From Limosilactobacillus oris (GTDB lineage: Bacteria; Bacillota; Bacilli; Lactobacillales; Lactobacillaceae), in assembly GCF_025311495.1 (NCBI RefSeq), contig NZ_CP104398.1, positions 620,001 through 684,000 of the forward strand: a DNA stretch of 64,000 bases, written 5' to 3'. The position numbers and the translations under genes were made by a program. The notes below the pieces were generated by a model. It made no database searches. It saw nothing but the letters and a program-made list of their open reading frames with translations, and was not told where the DNA came from. Positions 22,068 to 32,232 of this stretch are shown here, in pieces. How positions within the stretch are numbered: position 1 is the stretch's first letter; the number at the start of each line of letters is the position of its first letter.

Positions 22068-23405
22068 ATGTCTATTCGCAGTACAATTGCCGAAACGGTC
22101 GGCCGGTCCAGCTACTGGTTCCTGCACCGCTTTCGCAATGGAGGCAGTTCACTGCCTGGTCAACTAACTTTACTGATTGATCCACATATTCTAAACAGTT
22201 TTAGCAAACGCTACGACCTGATTATCGTTACCGGAACTAACGGCAAGACCCTCACCACAGCCTTAAGTACCCGGGTTCTGCGCACAAAGTATGAACAGGT
22301 TTTAACCAACCCGACCGGCTCTAACATGGAGCAGGGAATCGTTACGACCTTTATTACGGCCCCCCGCCCCCACCGAAAGGGGCTCGCAATCCTCGAGGTT
22401 GACGAGGCCAACGTGGTGAAGGTGACCCAGTTTATTAAACCGGTGGCCTTCGTCTTTACCAACATTTTTCGTGACCAGATGGACCGTTACGGTGAAACCT
22501 ACACCACCTACGACAAAATCCTGGCGGGGGTACAGCGGGCACCCCAGGCGACCGTGATCATTAATGGTGACGAACAGCTCTTTCACAGCCGCGACTTGCC
22601 AAACCCAGTTGTCTACTACGGTTTTGCCCATGAACACCGGGATGCCTTTGATGCTCCGGCTAATACTGATGGACTACTCTGTCCAAAGTGTCAGCACATC
22701 CTCCGCTACCACCTGCGGACATACGCCGGTTTGGGGGACTACTTCTGTCCCCACTGTGGTTTTCACCGGCCACAATTAACCTACGCGGTAACCAAGCTTA
22801 CTGAACTGACCCCCACTAGCTCAACCTTTGAAATTGACGGTCACGAGTACACCATCAACGTCGGTGGCCTTTATAACATTTATAACGCCCTTGCGGCCTA
22901 TGCCGTCGGCCGGCAGTTTGGCGTCAGCCCCCAGCAAATCAAGGAAGCCTTTGAGCGTGGTGAACGGGTCTTTGGCCGCCAGGAAGTGATTGACATTGAC
23001 GGCAAGGAGGTTAACTTGGTTTTGGTTAAGAACCCGGTGGGCCTCAACCAGGTTCTCAACATGATTGCTACCGACCACGAACCATTCAGCCTGGGCTTCC
23101 TCCTCAACGCGCACTACGCCGACGGAATCGACACCAGCTGGATTTGGGACGGCAATTTTGAGCAGTTCGCTCAGTCAGACGTCCGCCAGTACCTAACAGG
23201 TGGCGAACGGTACCGGGATATTAGTACCCGCCTGGAAATGGCCGGGGTGACTAAGCTCTGGGAAGAACCGAACCTGGAACAGGTGGTCCAGAAAATCAAG
23301 GAAATGCCGACAAAACGGGTTTACCTTCTGGCAACCTATACGGCGGTTCTCCAGCTACGAAAACTGTTAGCCGAGCAAAAGTATATCAAAGGAGGGATGG
23401 ACTAA
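22068..23405 (+). CDS. murT: Lipid II isoglutaminyl synthase, Mur-ligase-like subunit MurT
   Basis: 445 residues; with GatD amidates the alpha-carboxyl of D-Glu in the stem peptide of lipid II. Mur-ligase P-loop [11 protein letters not shown] (GTNGKT 56-61), a zinc ribbon with Cys205, Cys208, Cys227 and Cys230 (CPKC...CPHC), and the C-terminal DUF1727 domain ([18 protein letters not shown]). Ribosome-binding site AAAGGAG. Its stop overlaps the gatD start region, so the pair is coupled. Confidence 0.95.
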   Translation: MSIRSTIAETVGRSSYWFLHRFRNGGSSLPGQLTLLIDPHILNSFSKRYDLIIVTGTNGKTLTTALSTRVLRTKYEQVLTNPTGSNMEQGIVTTFITAPRPHRKGLAILEVDEANVVKVTQFIKPVAFVFTNIFRDQMDRYGETYTTYDKILAGVQRAPQATVIINGDEQLFHSRDLPNPVVYYGFAHEHRDAFDAPANTDGLLCPKCQHILRYHLRTYAGLGDYFCPHCGFHRPQLTYAVTKLTELTPTSSTFEIDGHEYTINVGGLYNIYNALAAYAVGRQFGVSPQQIKEAFERGERVFGRQEVIDIDGKEVNLVLVKNPVGLNQVLNMIATDHEPFSLGFLLNAHYADGIDTSWIWDGNFEQFAQSDVRQYLTGGERYRDISTRLEMAGVTKLWEEPNLEQVVQKIKEMPTKRVYLLATYTAVLQLRKLLAEQKYIKGGMD

Positions 23406-24112
23406 TGGCAAAGTACCACTTACGTCTTGCCCACCTCTACGGCAACCTGCTGAATACGTACAGCGATGTGGGCAACATTATCGCCTTACGTTACTACGCC
23501 CAGCAGATGGACGCCGACATTGACGTCCAGGTCATCAGCATTGATGATCTCTTTGATCCTGACCACTTCGACCTCGCCCTGTTTGGTGGCGGCCAGGACT
23601 ACGAGCAGGTCGTGGTTGCTAAAGACCTCCCCCAGAAACGGGCGGCAATCAAGAAGTTCATTGATGACAATAAGCCCCTCCTAGCAATCTGTGGTGGCTA
23701 CCAACTGTTGGGCCACTATTACATCGGTGCCAATGGCGAAAAGATTCCCGGCTTGGGCTTACTGGACCACTACACGCTTAGCCAGGATCACCACCGTTTC
23801 ATCGGTGATATCACCATAAAAAATGAGGAGAATGGACAAGAGTACCATGGCTTCGAGAACCATAACGGCCGGACCTTCCTTGGAGAGGGCGAGCGGCCGC
23901 TGGGCACCGTGGTCACTGGTAACGGCAATAACGGTGAGGACGGAACGGAAGGTGCGATCTATAAGGAAGTTTACTGTTCCTACTTTCACGGACCAATCCT
24001 GACCCGGAACGGTGAAATTGCCAAGCACCTCCTGCTGACGGCCCTGCAGAATAAGTACCCGGAAGCAGATTTGACAGCTGCCAAGTCCTTACAAATCAAA
24101 CCAACATTTTAA
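23405..24112 (+). CDS. gatD: Lipid II isoglutaminyl synthase, glutamine amidotransferase subunit GatD
   Basis: 235 residues; class I (CobB/CobQ-like) glutaminase delivering ammonia to MurT. Nucleophile elbow [13 protein letters not shown] with Cys96; catalytic His is in [10 protein letters not shown] near residue 195. The ATG lies immediately after the murT stop. Ends before a strong hairpin terminator. Confidence 0.95.
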   Translation: MAKYHLRLAHLYGNLLNTYSDVGNIIALRYYAQQMDADIDVQVISIDDLFDPDHFDLALFGGGQDYEQVVVAKDLPQKRAAIKKFIDDNKPLLAICGGYQLLGHYYIGANGEKIPGLGLLDHYTLSQDHHRFIGDITIKNEENGQEYHGFENHNGRTFLGEGERPLGTVVTGNGNNGEDGTEGAIYKEVYCSYFHGPILTRNGEIAKHLLLTALQNKYPEADLTAAKSLQIKPTF

Positions 24113-24118
24113 AATGAC

Positions 24119-24153
24119 AAGCGGCCTCGAGAGTGATTCTCGGGGCCGCTTTA
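24119..24153. terminator. Bidirectional terminator between gatD and argR
   Basis: Stem AAGCGGCCTCGAGA/TTCTCGGGGCCGCTT with a short loop; the two genes converge here. Confidence 0.85.
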
Positions 24154-24164
24154 ATATTATTCAC

Positions 24165-24626
24165 TTAACCATTCATATGGTCCATGATCAGCTGGTATAC
24201 CTTCTGAGCGTCCTCCGGGGTCTTACTGATTAGAATCAGTGTATCGTTCCCTGCCAGGGTGCCGATTACCTCCGGCACGTCCAACTCGTCGAACATCCCG
24301 GCTAAAATAGTCGCATAACTCGAGTTCAGCTCCGTTTTGACCACGTTGATAAACTGAACCGTTTCAATCGTCCGCACGTTATTACGGATACCTAGATAAA
24401 GACGGTCATAGTTATGTGCCGGATCCTTTTGCAGTTGGACGTAGTAGGTATGACCATTGGCATCGCTGGACTTGACGATATTCAAGGTATGGATATCACG
24501 CGAAATCGTCGCCTGTGTGGTTTCAATTCCGGCGTCGGTAAGCAGCTGCAGCAGCTCATCCTGGGTTTCGATTTTTCTCTCATTAACTAACTGTGCAATA
24601 AAGCGACGGCGCTCTTTGCGGTCCAT
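24165..24626 (-). CDS. argR: Arginine repressor family regulator ArgR
   Basis: 153 residues. N-terminal winged helix (KIETQDELLQLLTDAGIETTQATISRDIHTL, about 17-47) recognises ARG boxes, and the C-terminal domain (VIGTLAGNDTLILISKTPEDA) forms the arginine-binding hexamer. Lactobacilli often carry two ArgR-type proteins (ArgR/AhrC) that cooperate; only this one is in the window and no arg genes are near, so its targets lie elsewhere. Confidence 0.92.
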   Translation of the reverse strand: MDRKERRRFIAQLVNERKIETQDELLQLLTDAGIETTQATISRDIHTLNIVKSSDANGHTYYVQLQKDPAHNYDRLYLGIRNNVRTIETVQFINVVKTELNSSYATILAGMFDELDVPEVIGTLAGNDTLILISKTPEDAQKVYQLIMDHMNG

Positions 24627-24769
24627 ATCAGCTCCCCCTCCTTGGCTTGAGCTTTTTTATTCATGCTAAAGATAATTTATTAAATATGATAAACACTTCA
24701 CTAATGCTTGTCAACGGCCAGCAGTTCCCGCTACCAGCTGCTTATGATTTTAACAGTGGTGAATAAAAA

Positions 24770-25792
24770 TTAGGCCATTTGCATTTCCGCCAAGTAGCTT
24801 GCAAAGATGCGGTCCCGACGGTCAAGGTAGGCCTGGTTCTTCGCGGTAGGGTGCACCCGGTTGGTGAGGACGATCATTCCCTGGTCGGTCTGCCGATCCA
24901 GAATCAGCCAGGTTCCCGTAAAACCAGTATGGCTGATTAACAGGTGGCGGTCAGATGCACGCGAATGCAGCAGTTTCCAGCCAAAAGACCGACTGTGGGG
25001 GCCAGAAAGCGGCGTTTGATCACGGAAGAGGCAATCAACGGTCTTCGACGTCAGCAATCCCGCCAGGTTGGTTTCAATCAAGGCGCGGCTGAATCGTTCC
25101 AGGTCCGCCATGCTTGCAAACAGGCCCGCACAGCCACAGTGCGCGCCTAAAACAAAGGCCTTGGGATCGTGGACAGTCCCGCGAATTAGCCCCCGGCCGG
25201 GTTGAACTTCGGTAGGGACGCACCGGTCGATAGCCGGGTGGAAGGTCGCTCCAGCCAGCCTCAGCGGACGCAAGACCCGCTCCGTAATCACGTTTTGAAC
25301 TGGCTGGCGGCAGACCGCCTCGATAATCCAACCGAGGTACAGAAAATTAACGTCAGCGTAGCGAATCTGGCGGTTAAACGAACTATCCACCCGTTGCTGA
25401 CTAAGGAAGGCCCGTTTCAACTCCTGCGGACTCAGCTGGTCACGGTGCGGGATATAGCCGCTAATTCCGGAAGTATGGGTTAACAGGTGACGGATTGTTG
25501 GCCGGGCATCCCCAAATTCGGGCAGGTACTTCTGAACCGGGTCATCAATTCCAATTTTCCCCTCCTGGACCAGCATCATAATCACCGGCACTGTCCCTAG
25601 CACCTTAGTGAGGGAGGCGAGGTCATACTGCATGTCCGGTTTCAATATTTCGGGAACGGGCCGCGTCTGGGCGAACCCCCTGGTTTCCCGAATACTCTCT
25701 TGGCCCTGAAAAAGCAGGTAGTTGATTCCGGGAACAATCCCGTCATCAGCCAGTGCGTTCAGTTGGGCCACCGTTTTGGTAAAATGCTTCAT
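24770..25792 (-). CDS. Serine hydrolase, beta-lactamase class C-like
   Basis: 340 residues of the penicillin-binding/beta-lactamase superfamily. The catalytic motif SLTK (60-63) in DLASLTKVLGTVPVIM, the Tyr motif RYADVNFLYLG and a C-terminal SHTGFTGTWLI triad-like motif are visible. No signal peptide is seen, so it is probably cytoplasmic or an esterase/peptidase rather than a beta-lactamase. Members in lactic acid bacteria include esterases and D-amino-acid peptidases; the substrate cannot be told. Confidence 0.8.
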   Translation of the reverse strand: MKHFTKTVAQLNALADDGIVPGINYLLFQGQESIRETRGFAQTRPVPEILKPDMQYDLASLTKVLGTVPVIMMLVQEGKIGIDDPVQKYLPEFGDARPTIRHLLTHTSGISGYIPHRDQLSPQELKRAFLSQQRVDSSFNRQIRYADVNFLYLGWIIEAVCRQPVQNVITERVLRPLRLAGATFHPAIDRCVPTEVQPGRGLIRGTVHDPKAFVLGAHCGCAGLFASMADLERFSRALIETNLAGLLTSKTVDCLFRDQTPLSGPHSRSFGWKLLHSRASDRHLLISHTGFTGTWLILDRQTDQGMIVLTNRVHPTAKNQAYLDRRDRIFASYLAEMQMA

Positions 25793-25805
25793 AGTTATTC
25801 CCTTC

Positions 25806-25838
25806 TAAAATAGAGGCTAGGACTTTTCCCAGCCTCTT
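25806..25838 (-). terminator. Terminator between the ABC exporter operon and the serine hydrolase
   Basis: Minus-strand stem AGAGGCTGGGA/TCCTAGCCTCT then ATTTT. The 160 bases between it and the ABC stop contain a further weak hairpin but no gene. Confidence 0.7.
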
Positions 25839-25997
25839 ATCTGTTTTTTAAGTATAGTAATGTAACAGCGTTGTCGCTGGCCAGCAGTTCAAGTGCTGAT
25901 GAGTCGGCACCCGCCCTGACATGCTAGCTGTGCGGCGATGGGAAGGAGACAGCAAACTAGGCAGGCCCGTTTTACTGTTCTCCCCATACTGCTTTTA

Positions 25998-27833
25998 CTA
26001 AATATTATTACCAAGGAACTGACTATTGTAAAGGTCAGCATAAAAGCCGTTTTTGGTCATCAATTGGTCGTGGTTCCCGGTCTCAATGATGTGCCCGTGG
26101 TTTACCACCACAATCTGTTCGGCGTTGCGAATGGTCGACAGGCGGTGGGCAACCACAAAGCTCGTCCGATTCTTCTGCAAATCATTCATCGCCGTCTGGA
26201 TCAGTGCTTCCGTCCGGGTATCGACCGAACTGGTGGCCTCATCCAAAATCAGGATTTCGGGGTTTGCAAGGAATGCTCGGGCAATTGTCAGCAGCTGCCG
26301 CTGGCCCTGTGAAATATTGGAGGCCGACTCGTTTAGCACGGTCTGGTAGCCATCCGGCAGCTCCCGAATAAAACTGTCGGCATAGGCCATCTTGGCAGCC
26401 CGATATACCTCTTCAGCGGTTGCATCCTCACGACCGTATTTGATGTTCTCAAAGATGGTGCCAGTAAACAGCCAGGTGTCTTGGAGGACCATCCCAATGT
26501 GCTTACGCAGGTCATCCCTGGTCATGGACCGGATGTCCCGGCCATCAAGGTAGATATGGCCCCCTTGGACCTCATAGAAGCGTTCCAGCAGGTTGATGAT
26601 TGTCGTCTTCCCTGCTCCGGTCGGGCCGACGATCGCCACCATGTGGTTGGTCTGTGCCCGTAGGTTAAAGTCCTCAATCAGCGGCTCGTCGTTATAGGAG
26701 AAGCGGACGTCCTTAAATTCAATCTTGGGAACAGGCTGGCCGCTCAGTGGCTGGCTGGCAACCAGCTGGTTATCCATCTCCTCGGCGTCGAGTACCTCAA
26801 AGATTCGCTCCGCTGACGCCACGGTTTGCTGAATGGTACTGCTCAAGTTGGCAATTTGGGTAATCGGTTGTGAAAACTGGTTAGTATATTGCAGAAATGC
26901 CTGGACGTTACCAAGGGTAATCTGCCCGCGGATGACTGCCAGCGCCCCACCAACGGCCACGAGAAGATAGCCAAGGTTTCGAATAAAGTTCATCAAAGGA
27001 AAAATCAGGATGGAGAAGAACTGCGCCCGCCAGGCAGCCCGGTAGTAATCATGGTTCTTCTGGGCAAACTTTTCTTCCTCATCATGCTCCTTATTAAAGG
27101 TTCGGACGATTGTGTGCCCCGCATAGGTTTCCTCCACTTGTCCGTTAATCTTCCCTAAAGCTGCCTGCTGGCGGCTAAAGAGTCGTTGGGCGGTCGGGGC
27201 AACAAAGGCGACGACCACTAAGCTGAGCGGAATCATTACAAAGGCCACCAGGGTCAGCTGCCAGCTAATGGACAGCATTAAAATTAACACCCCGACAAAG
27301 GTAATGACACTTGTTAAGATCTGAATCAGGCTCTGTTGGAGGGTCCCGGCAATGTTATCCATATCGTTGACCATCCGGCTCATGATATCCCCATTGCTGT
27401 GGCTATCGTAAAATTTCACCGGTACCCGGCTGAGTTTCTGCTTGAGGTCCTGCCGTAGCTTGTAGACCACCCGCTGTGAAATTCGGGTCATGATAACCTG
27501 CTGGGCAAAGCTAAAGAGACCGGAAAAGACGTAGAGGAGGATTACAATAATCCCGATTTGCAAAATCCGGTGAAAGTCAATCGGCAAACTGGTTAAATGC
27601 TGCCCCATTCGCATCTCATGGTAACCCTTCATGACCCCGTTATAGATGACGGTCGTGGCTTCCCCTAAGATTTTCGGTGCAATAATCGACAGGATAACGG
27701 AGGTGATGGCGAGAATAATTGAGAGGACCACGCCGACTTTCCACGGGCGCAGGTAGACAATCAGACGCCGGGTCGTGGGCCAGAAATTTTTGGCCTTGCT
27801 AATCTTTTTGGGTCCGCGATGCACGTTCCTCAT
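25998..27833 (-). CDS. Multidrug-type ABC exporter, canonical half (LmrD-like)
   Basis: About 611 residues: six transmembrane helices then an ATPase domain. Walker A GPTGAGKTT, Walker B with catalytic Glu in ILILDEATSSVD, and an altered signature NISQGQRQ instead of LSGGQ. ATG at 27833 is close to its AAAGGGG site; a GTG at 27824 is also possible. It overlaps the upstream ABC gene by about 35 bases. The partner has a degenerate Walker B, so together they form the asymmetric heterodimer type known from LmrCD, BmrCD and TM287/288. Substrate unknown. Confidence 0.88.
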   Translation of the reverse strand: MRNVHRGPKKISKAKNFWPTTRRLIVYLRPWKVGVVLSIILAITSVILSIIAPKILGEATTVIYNGVMKGYHEMRMGQHLTSLPIDFHRILQIGIIVILLYVFSGLFSFAQQVIMTRISQRVVYKLRQDLKQKLSRVPVKFYDSHSNGDIMSRMVNDMDNIAGTLQQSLIQILTSVITFVGVLILMLSISWQLTLVAFVMIPLSLVVVAFVAPTAQRLFSRQQAALGKINGQVEETYAGHTIVRTFNKEHDEEEKFAQKNHDYYRAAWRAQFFSILIFPLMNFIRNLGYLLVAVGGALAVIRGQITLGNVQAFLQYTNQFSQPITQIANLSSTIQQTVASAERIFEVLDAEEMDNQLVASQPLSGQPVPKIEFKDVRFSYNDEPLIEDFNLRAQTNHMVAIVGPTGAGKTTIINLLERFYEVQGGHIYLDGRDIRSMTRDDLRKHIGMVLQDTWLFTGTIFENIKYGREDATAEEVYRAAKMAYADSFIRELPDGYQTVLNESASNISQGQRQLLTIARAFLANPEILILDEATSSVDTRTEALIQTAMNDLQKNRTSFVVAHRLSTIRNAEQIVVVNHGHIIETGNHDQLMTKNGFYADLYNSQFLGNNI

Positions 27834-29559
27834 CCCCTTTCTGAATTTGCGATTCAACAATCTGCTGGTAAGTCTTATTTTCCGCCCGCAATTCATCGTG
27901 GGTGCCCTGACCGACGACCTCCCCTTCATCTAATACGAGGATCAGGTCGGCGTCGGCAACCGTCGAGACCCGCTGGGCAACGATTACCGTTACCGCCCGC
28001 TGAATCTGTGGATCATCGCGCAGTGCTAAGCGCAGTTTGGCGTCCGTTTTGAAATCCAGCGCGGAGAAGGAATCATCAAAGATGTAAATGGAAGCAGGCT
28101 TAATTAGCGTTCGGGCAATAGCGAGCCTTTGCCGCTGACCACCAGAAAAGTTGCTTCCGTCCTGTTCAACCGGTGTGTCCAGGCCTCCTGCTTCTTTGAC
28201 AAAGTCCGCCGCCTGAGCGACTTCCAGGGCGTGCCACATCTGTTCATCAGTGGCTTTTTCGTTGCCGAACTGCAAGTTGGAACGAATCGTGCCTGAAAAG
28301 AGAACCGCCTTTTGCTGAGTGATTGAGATTGCGTTATGCAGGTCGTGTTGGCTTAACCGCTTAATTAGCTGGCCATCGACCTTAATCTTGCCGCTTTCAA
28401 TGTCAAACAGTCGGGGAATCAGGTTAACCAGGGTTGACTTCCCGGAGCCAGTACCGCCAATAATCGCCAGGGTTTGCCCCGCCTTCACCCGAAAGTTCAA
28501 GTCGTGTAAGGCTAGCTTTTCGGCACCCTCATAGCGGAAGTCAACGTGGTCGAAGCTCAGACTTGCCGGTTGCCCAGCGGGAATTTGCACTTGCTGGTCG
28601 GCAGGAACGTCAGCAACTGAAATCGGTTCTTCAAGAACGGCGTTGACCCGTGCAGCCGATGCTGATGCCCGTGGAACAAAGACGAAGATCATCGAAAGCA
28701 TCATAAAGCTGATCATAATTTGGGTTGCGTAGGTCAAAAAGGCAATCAGATTACCGACTTGCATGGTCATCCCCGCAATCAAGTGACTACCAAGCAAAAT
28801 AATTCCAACGTTGGTCAGGCTGAGAATCAGGGTCATGACCGGGAAAAGGAAGGAGACCAGTGTAAATGCTTTGATTCCAGTCTGGGTGTAATCCTCGTTG
28901 GCCGCTTGGAAACGAGCCTGTTCCCGGTGCTCCTCGCGAAAGGCCCGGATGACCCGGACTCCAGTGAGCCCTTCTCGGAAGACCAGGTTAATCCGGTCGG
29001 TCTTCTTTTGAATACTCTTGAAGAGCGGCACTGCCAAGTACATTACCACCAGCACGACAACTGCCAAAATCGGTAGGCTGATTAAGAAGACCCGGGTCAA
29101 CCGTGGTTCTCGGATATAGGCCAGGACACAGGCCGCCACCAGCATGATTGGCGATTGGAGCATCATTCGGAGGACCTGGACCATGACGTTTTGAATTTGA
29201 ACAATATCGTTAGTGGAACGAGTTATCAGCGAGGAATCACCAAACTGGTTAATTTCCTTACTGGAGAAGCGTAAAATTCGGTGGAAGATTTGCTGGCGAA
29301 GTTTTTCACCCACCTGCATTGCCTGAGTAGCAGCAAAATAAACATTCCCTGCCGCGGCTGCAAGGCCGATTGCCGCGACCACTAACATATAAATGCCGTC
29401 TTTCCAAATATAGGCAAAGTTGCGTTGCATGATCCCCTTATCCACCAGTTCAGAGGTTACGGTCGGCAGGTAGAGATCACACGCTACTTGAATCAGCAGG
29501 AAAAGTACCGCTAAGGTGGTCGCCCAGCCGACGAGGTTCTTTCTTGCAATTTTAATCAA
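27799..29559 (-). CDS. Multidrug-type ABC exporter, degenerate half (LmrC-like)
   Basis: 586 residues with an N-terminal six-helix membrane domain and a nucleotide-binding domain with Walker A GGTGSGKST, signature NFSGGQRQ and Walker B IYIFDDSFSALD. The catalytic Glu is replaced by Asp (FDD), the typical non-canonical residue of the first subunit of heterodimeric exporters; its weak site pairs with the SQGQ signature of the partner. Starts 4 bases before the end of the MarR gene (ATGA overlap), so the three genes are one operon. Confidence 0.88.
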   Translation of the reverse strand: MIKIARKNLVGWATTLAVLFLLIQVACDLYLPTVTSELVDKGIMQRNFAYIWKDGIYMLVVAAIGLAAAAGNVYFAATQAMQVGEKLRQQIFHRILRFSSKEINQFGDSSLITRSTNDIVQIQNVMVQVLRMMLQSPIMLVAACVLAYIREPRLTRVFLISLPILAVVVLVVMYLAVPLFKSIQKKTDRINLVFREGLTGVRVIRAFREEHREQARFQAANEDYTQTGIKAFTLVSFLFPVMTLILSLTNVGIILLGSHLIAGMTMQVGNLIAFLTYATQIMISFMMLSMIFVFVPRASASAARVNAVLEEPISVADVPADQQVQIPAGQPASLSFDHVDFRYEGAEKLALHDLNFRVKAGQTLAIIGGTGSGKSTLVNLIPRLFDIESGKIKVDGQLIKRLSQHDLHNAISITQQKAVLFSGTIRSNLQFGNEKATDEQMWHALEVAQAADFVKEAGGLDTPVEQDGSNFSGGQRQRLAIARTLIKPASIYIFDDSFSALDFKTDAKLRLALRDDPQIQRAVTVIVAQRVSTVADADLILVLDEGEVVGQGTHDELRAENKTYQQIVESQIQKGDEERASRTQKD

Positions 29560-30035
29560 TCTTTTTCACCATCCTTGCAGTGTTTCGGCATTAGTTCGCC
29601 ATAGTGGGTTGTCATTTCACGATAAATTTTTTGCAAGACCTGGACAAAGGCCACCCGTTCCGTTGCCGAAACGTTTCGCAGGAGTTGTCGCTTGAACTCT
29701 TGCCGGGCCTGCAAGTTCTTTAGGTGCATTTGTTGCCCCTTTGCGGTTAGCTTTACGCGGACAATTCGACGGTCCTGCTGGTCACGCCACCGTTCAACGA
29801 GCTGGTCCTTTTCAAGCCGCTCAAGGACTTCGCTAATCGACCCCGGTTTGACACGGGCCAAGGTCGCGAGTTCCCGCTGCGAGACCCCCTCGTTATTAGC
29901 AAGCAGAAAAATCAGGCGTCCCTGTCCGCGAAAGGTGGCCTGTTTTGCAAGCTGGGTTTGCGCGATCTGGTGAAGTTCGCCAATGACGCAGTAAAGCTGC
30001 TTAAAGAATTGGTCATCCGTTATTTCCACGTCCAT
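29556..30035 (-). CDS. MarR family transcriptional regulator
   Basis: 159 residues, winged-helix repressor. The recognition part is VSQRELATLARVKPGSISEVLERLEKDQL, followed by the wing RDQQDRRIVRVKLTAKGQQM. First gene of the operon with the two ABC exporter genes, and probably controls it: a perfect inverted repeat lies 18 bases upstream. Ligand unknown; MarR proteins beside exporters commonly respond to the exported drug or to phenolics. Confidence 0.9.
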   Translation of the reverse strand: MDVEITDDQFFKQLYCVIGELHQIAQTQLAKQATFRGQGRLIFLLANNEGVSQRELATLARVKPGSISEVLERLEKDQLVERWRDQQDRRIVRVKLTAKGQQMHLKNLQARQEFKRQLLRNVSATERVAFVQVLQKIYREMTTHYGELMPKHCKDGEKD

Positions 30036-30053
30036 CCTCCTTATTAGTTTGGT

Positions 30054-30083
30054 ACATAATCGTTAGGTACTTAACGATTATGT
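30054..30083. promoter_or_regulatory. Palindromic operator, probable MarR binding site
   Basis: Perfect 12-bp arms ACATAATCGTTA and TAACGATTATGT separated by 6 bases, between the MarR start and its upstream region. Size and symmetry suit a MarR dimer. Confidence 0.75.
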
Positions 30084-30246
30084 AGTTTACTCCCTTTGGC
30101 GAAAAAAGCAAGAATTTTAAAATAACGTGACTAAAATATTACATAATTGTTTCAAAAGTATTACAATATACGTGTAAAGAAATTATTAATTAACTATCAG
30201 TTCAAATTCTAAACAATAATAACTGAGAGAATTGGGGGTTGTAATC

Positions 30247-30780
30247 ATGATTACAATGAAGAAAAAAATTATCAGTGGTTCATTAGTCGCTTTGATGGCA
30301 TTGGGGTTAGCAGGTTGCGCTAATAATAGTGCTGCACCGAGTTCAAAGGTTAACCACCCCCAAACTACTAAACTTGCACAATCCTCCAGTAAAAAGGCAG
30401 CCAACTCCAGCAGCGCCAAGGCAGCCAGTGAGAATCGTGCCGTTCAGCCAAGCGTTGCTAGTGTAAGTTCACAGACTACCAGTAATAGTCAGGTAGCTAG
30501 TGTCAACACCAAAGCAAGCTATGCTGGACAGGCAGATGCGTACACTAATGATCCGGAATCAGACATTGTCAACCAGTTTATCAAGGCAAGCGGTGTGGAC
30601 AACGCTCGGGGAACCCAGTACATGATCAGCCCAGCAAATGCGCAAGGCGAATACCAAGTAGAGGTGCGGGACAGTAATGGCGACCCAAACATCTCTCACC
30701 TTGACGGGATGTACAAGTTCAACCCAGCTACTAACCAGGTTCAAAAGGCCAACCGGGTTACCGGGGAATATGAGAAGTAA
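30247..30780 (+). CDS. Putative surface lipoprotein
   Basis: 177 residues from ATG 30247, eight bases after GGGGG. Lipoprotein signal peptide: MKKKIISGSLVALMALGLAGC, cleaved before Cys. A Ser/Ala/Lys-rich linker (SSSKKAANSSSAKAAS) and a C-terminal domain of about 80 residues (DIVNQFIKASGVDNARGTQYMISP, GEYQVEVRDSNGDPNISHLDGMYKFNP) follow. The C-terminal part resembles small secreted domains of lactobacilli but I cannot name a function. Monocistronic, with a strong terminator downstream. Confidence 0.75.
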   Translation: MITMKKKIISGSLVALMALGLAGCANNSAAPSSKVNHPQTTKLAQSSSKKAANSSSAKAASENRAVQPSVASVSSQTTSNSQVASVNTKASYAGQADAYTNDPESDIVNQFIKASGVDNARGTQYMISPANAQGEYQVEVRDSNGDPNISHLDGMYKFNPATNQVQKANRVTGEYEK

Positions 30781-30813
30781 AGGAATTAGCGAAAGAAAAC
30801 CGTGACGTACAAT

Positions 30814-30860
30814 GCAAAATAAGCCTTCAAGTTCGAACAAACTTGAAGGCTTATTTGCAT
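30814..30860. terminator. Bidirectional terminator
   Basis: Long perfect stem AATAAGCCTTCAAGTT/AACTTGAAGGCTTATT around CGAACA, between the plus-strand lipoprotein and the minus-strand permease. Confidence 0.9.
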
Positions 30861-30891
30861 TTCTCTTTGCATTACGGAATCATAATAACAT

Positions 30892-32232
30892 TTATTTATC
30901 AAATACCTGAGCGTACTTTTTTGTATATAACATATAGATAATCAAACCTACTGCTATCCAAATAACATAGCTCATCCAAGCTGTTACTGAAATATTTACT
31001 AGCAAAATCAGACAAATAAGTACTGATAGCGTTGGAATTGTTGCTCCACCAGGGATCTTAAAGGGACGCTCCAACTCTGGTGACTTTTTGCGCATGACAA
31101 TAGCAATTACTGAAATTAGTAGAAATACTAATAATGAACCAACATTGGCAATCAATGCCAGATAATGCAAATCAAATTCCCCTGCTAAGATTGCTGCCAA
31201 ACCACCGACTAGCCAAATAGCTCGATTTGGACTGTAGGTTGCTTGGTTAACTTGCGCCAGTTTACTAGGTAAAAACTGGTTACGACCCATTGATTTAATA
31301 ATGTTTGATCCAGCATAGATAAACGCAAACACTACTGCCATAATCCCCAATATTGCACCAAATGATACTATTTCTGCAATAAAAGTATGCCCTTTGGTTA
31401 ACAGAACGTAAGACATTGCTTCAGAAACATTAAGGTATTTATATTTGACAACACCTGTCATAACTAAGCCGACTACAATATAAAGTAACGTAGACAATGA
31501 TAACGAAATCAAGATAGCTCGTGGTAACGTTTTGTTCACATTTTTAGCATCTTCTGCTGAGGTTGCTAAAGCATCAAAGCCTAAAAAGGAAAAAAATACT
31601 GCTGAAGCACCTCCAAAAACTCCACTAACGCCATACGGGAAAAATGGTCGATAATTGGCTAAATTTATATCACGAAAACTAATGATAATAAATAACAAAA
31701 TAATGGTTAATTTAACCCCGACCAAGATATTATTAACAATTTTGCTCTGACTAGTGCCCCTAGTTAGCACAAAAGTAATTAATAATACCATTAAAACTGC
31801 TGGAAGATTTATAATTCCACCATTGCTAGGGGCTGCCAGCATGCTTTGTGGTAGTTTAACGTTTAATTCTCCAAGGAAAGAACTAAAATAACCGGTCCAG
31901 CCATTTGCCACTGTCGCAGTAGTAGTAATGTAGACGCCAATTAATGTCCATCCTGCTAAAAAGGCCGCGAAGTTACCAACGGAAACCCAAGCATAGAAAA
32001 AGGCACTCCCTGAGTTAGGCAAACTGGTGGCCAGCTCTGCATAACATAAACCAATTAGCCCGCTAGCAACAGCGGCAATTAGAAATGATAAAGTAACTGC
32101 TGGTCCCGAATCTTGTGCCGCTACAATTCCGGTTAAAACTAAGATTCCCGTGCCGATAATGGCACCGATTCCTAAAATTGATAAATCAAATAATCCTAAA
32201 GTTTTTTTCTTTTTCGGTATGTCGTCTTTCAT
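30892..32232 (-). CDS. APC-family amino acid permease (YfnA/CAT-like)
   Basis: 446 residues, twelve hydrophobic helices. The substrate-binding first helix reads LSILGIGAIIGTGILVLTG, the APC consensus; FFSFLGFDALATSAEDAKN marks helix 6. Its codons are AT-richer than the core genes to the left. It is separated from pyridoxine kinase by 304 bases and has its own upstream region. Substrate cannot be fixed; the catabolic genes nearby suggest an amino acid used as nitrogen or energy source. Confidence 0.85.
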   Translation of the reverse strand: MKDDIPKKKKTLGLFDLSILGIGAIIGTGILVLTGIVAAQDSGPAVTLSFLIAAVASGLIGLCYAELATSLPNSGSAFFYAWVSVGNFAAFLAGWTLIGVYITTTATVANGWTGYFSSFLGELNVKLPQSMLAAPSNGGIINLPAVLMVLLITFVLTRGTSQSKIVNNILVGVKLTIILLFIIISFRDINLANYRPFFPYGVSGVFGGASAVFFSFLGFDALATSAEDAKNVNKTLPRAILISLSLSTLLYIVVGLVMTGVVKYKYLNVSEAMSYVLLTKGHTFIAEIVSFGAILGIMAVVFAFIYAGSNIIKSMGRNQFLPSKLAQVNQATYSPNRAIWLVGGLAAILAGEFDLHYLALIANVGSLLVFLLISVIAIVMRKKSPELERPFKIPGGATIPTLSVLICLILLVNISVTAWMSYVIWIAVGLIIYMLYTKKYAQVFDK

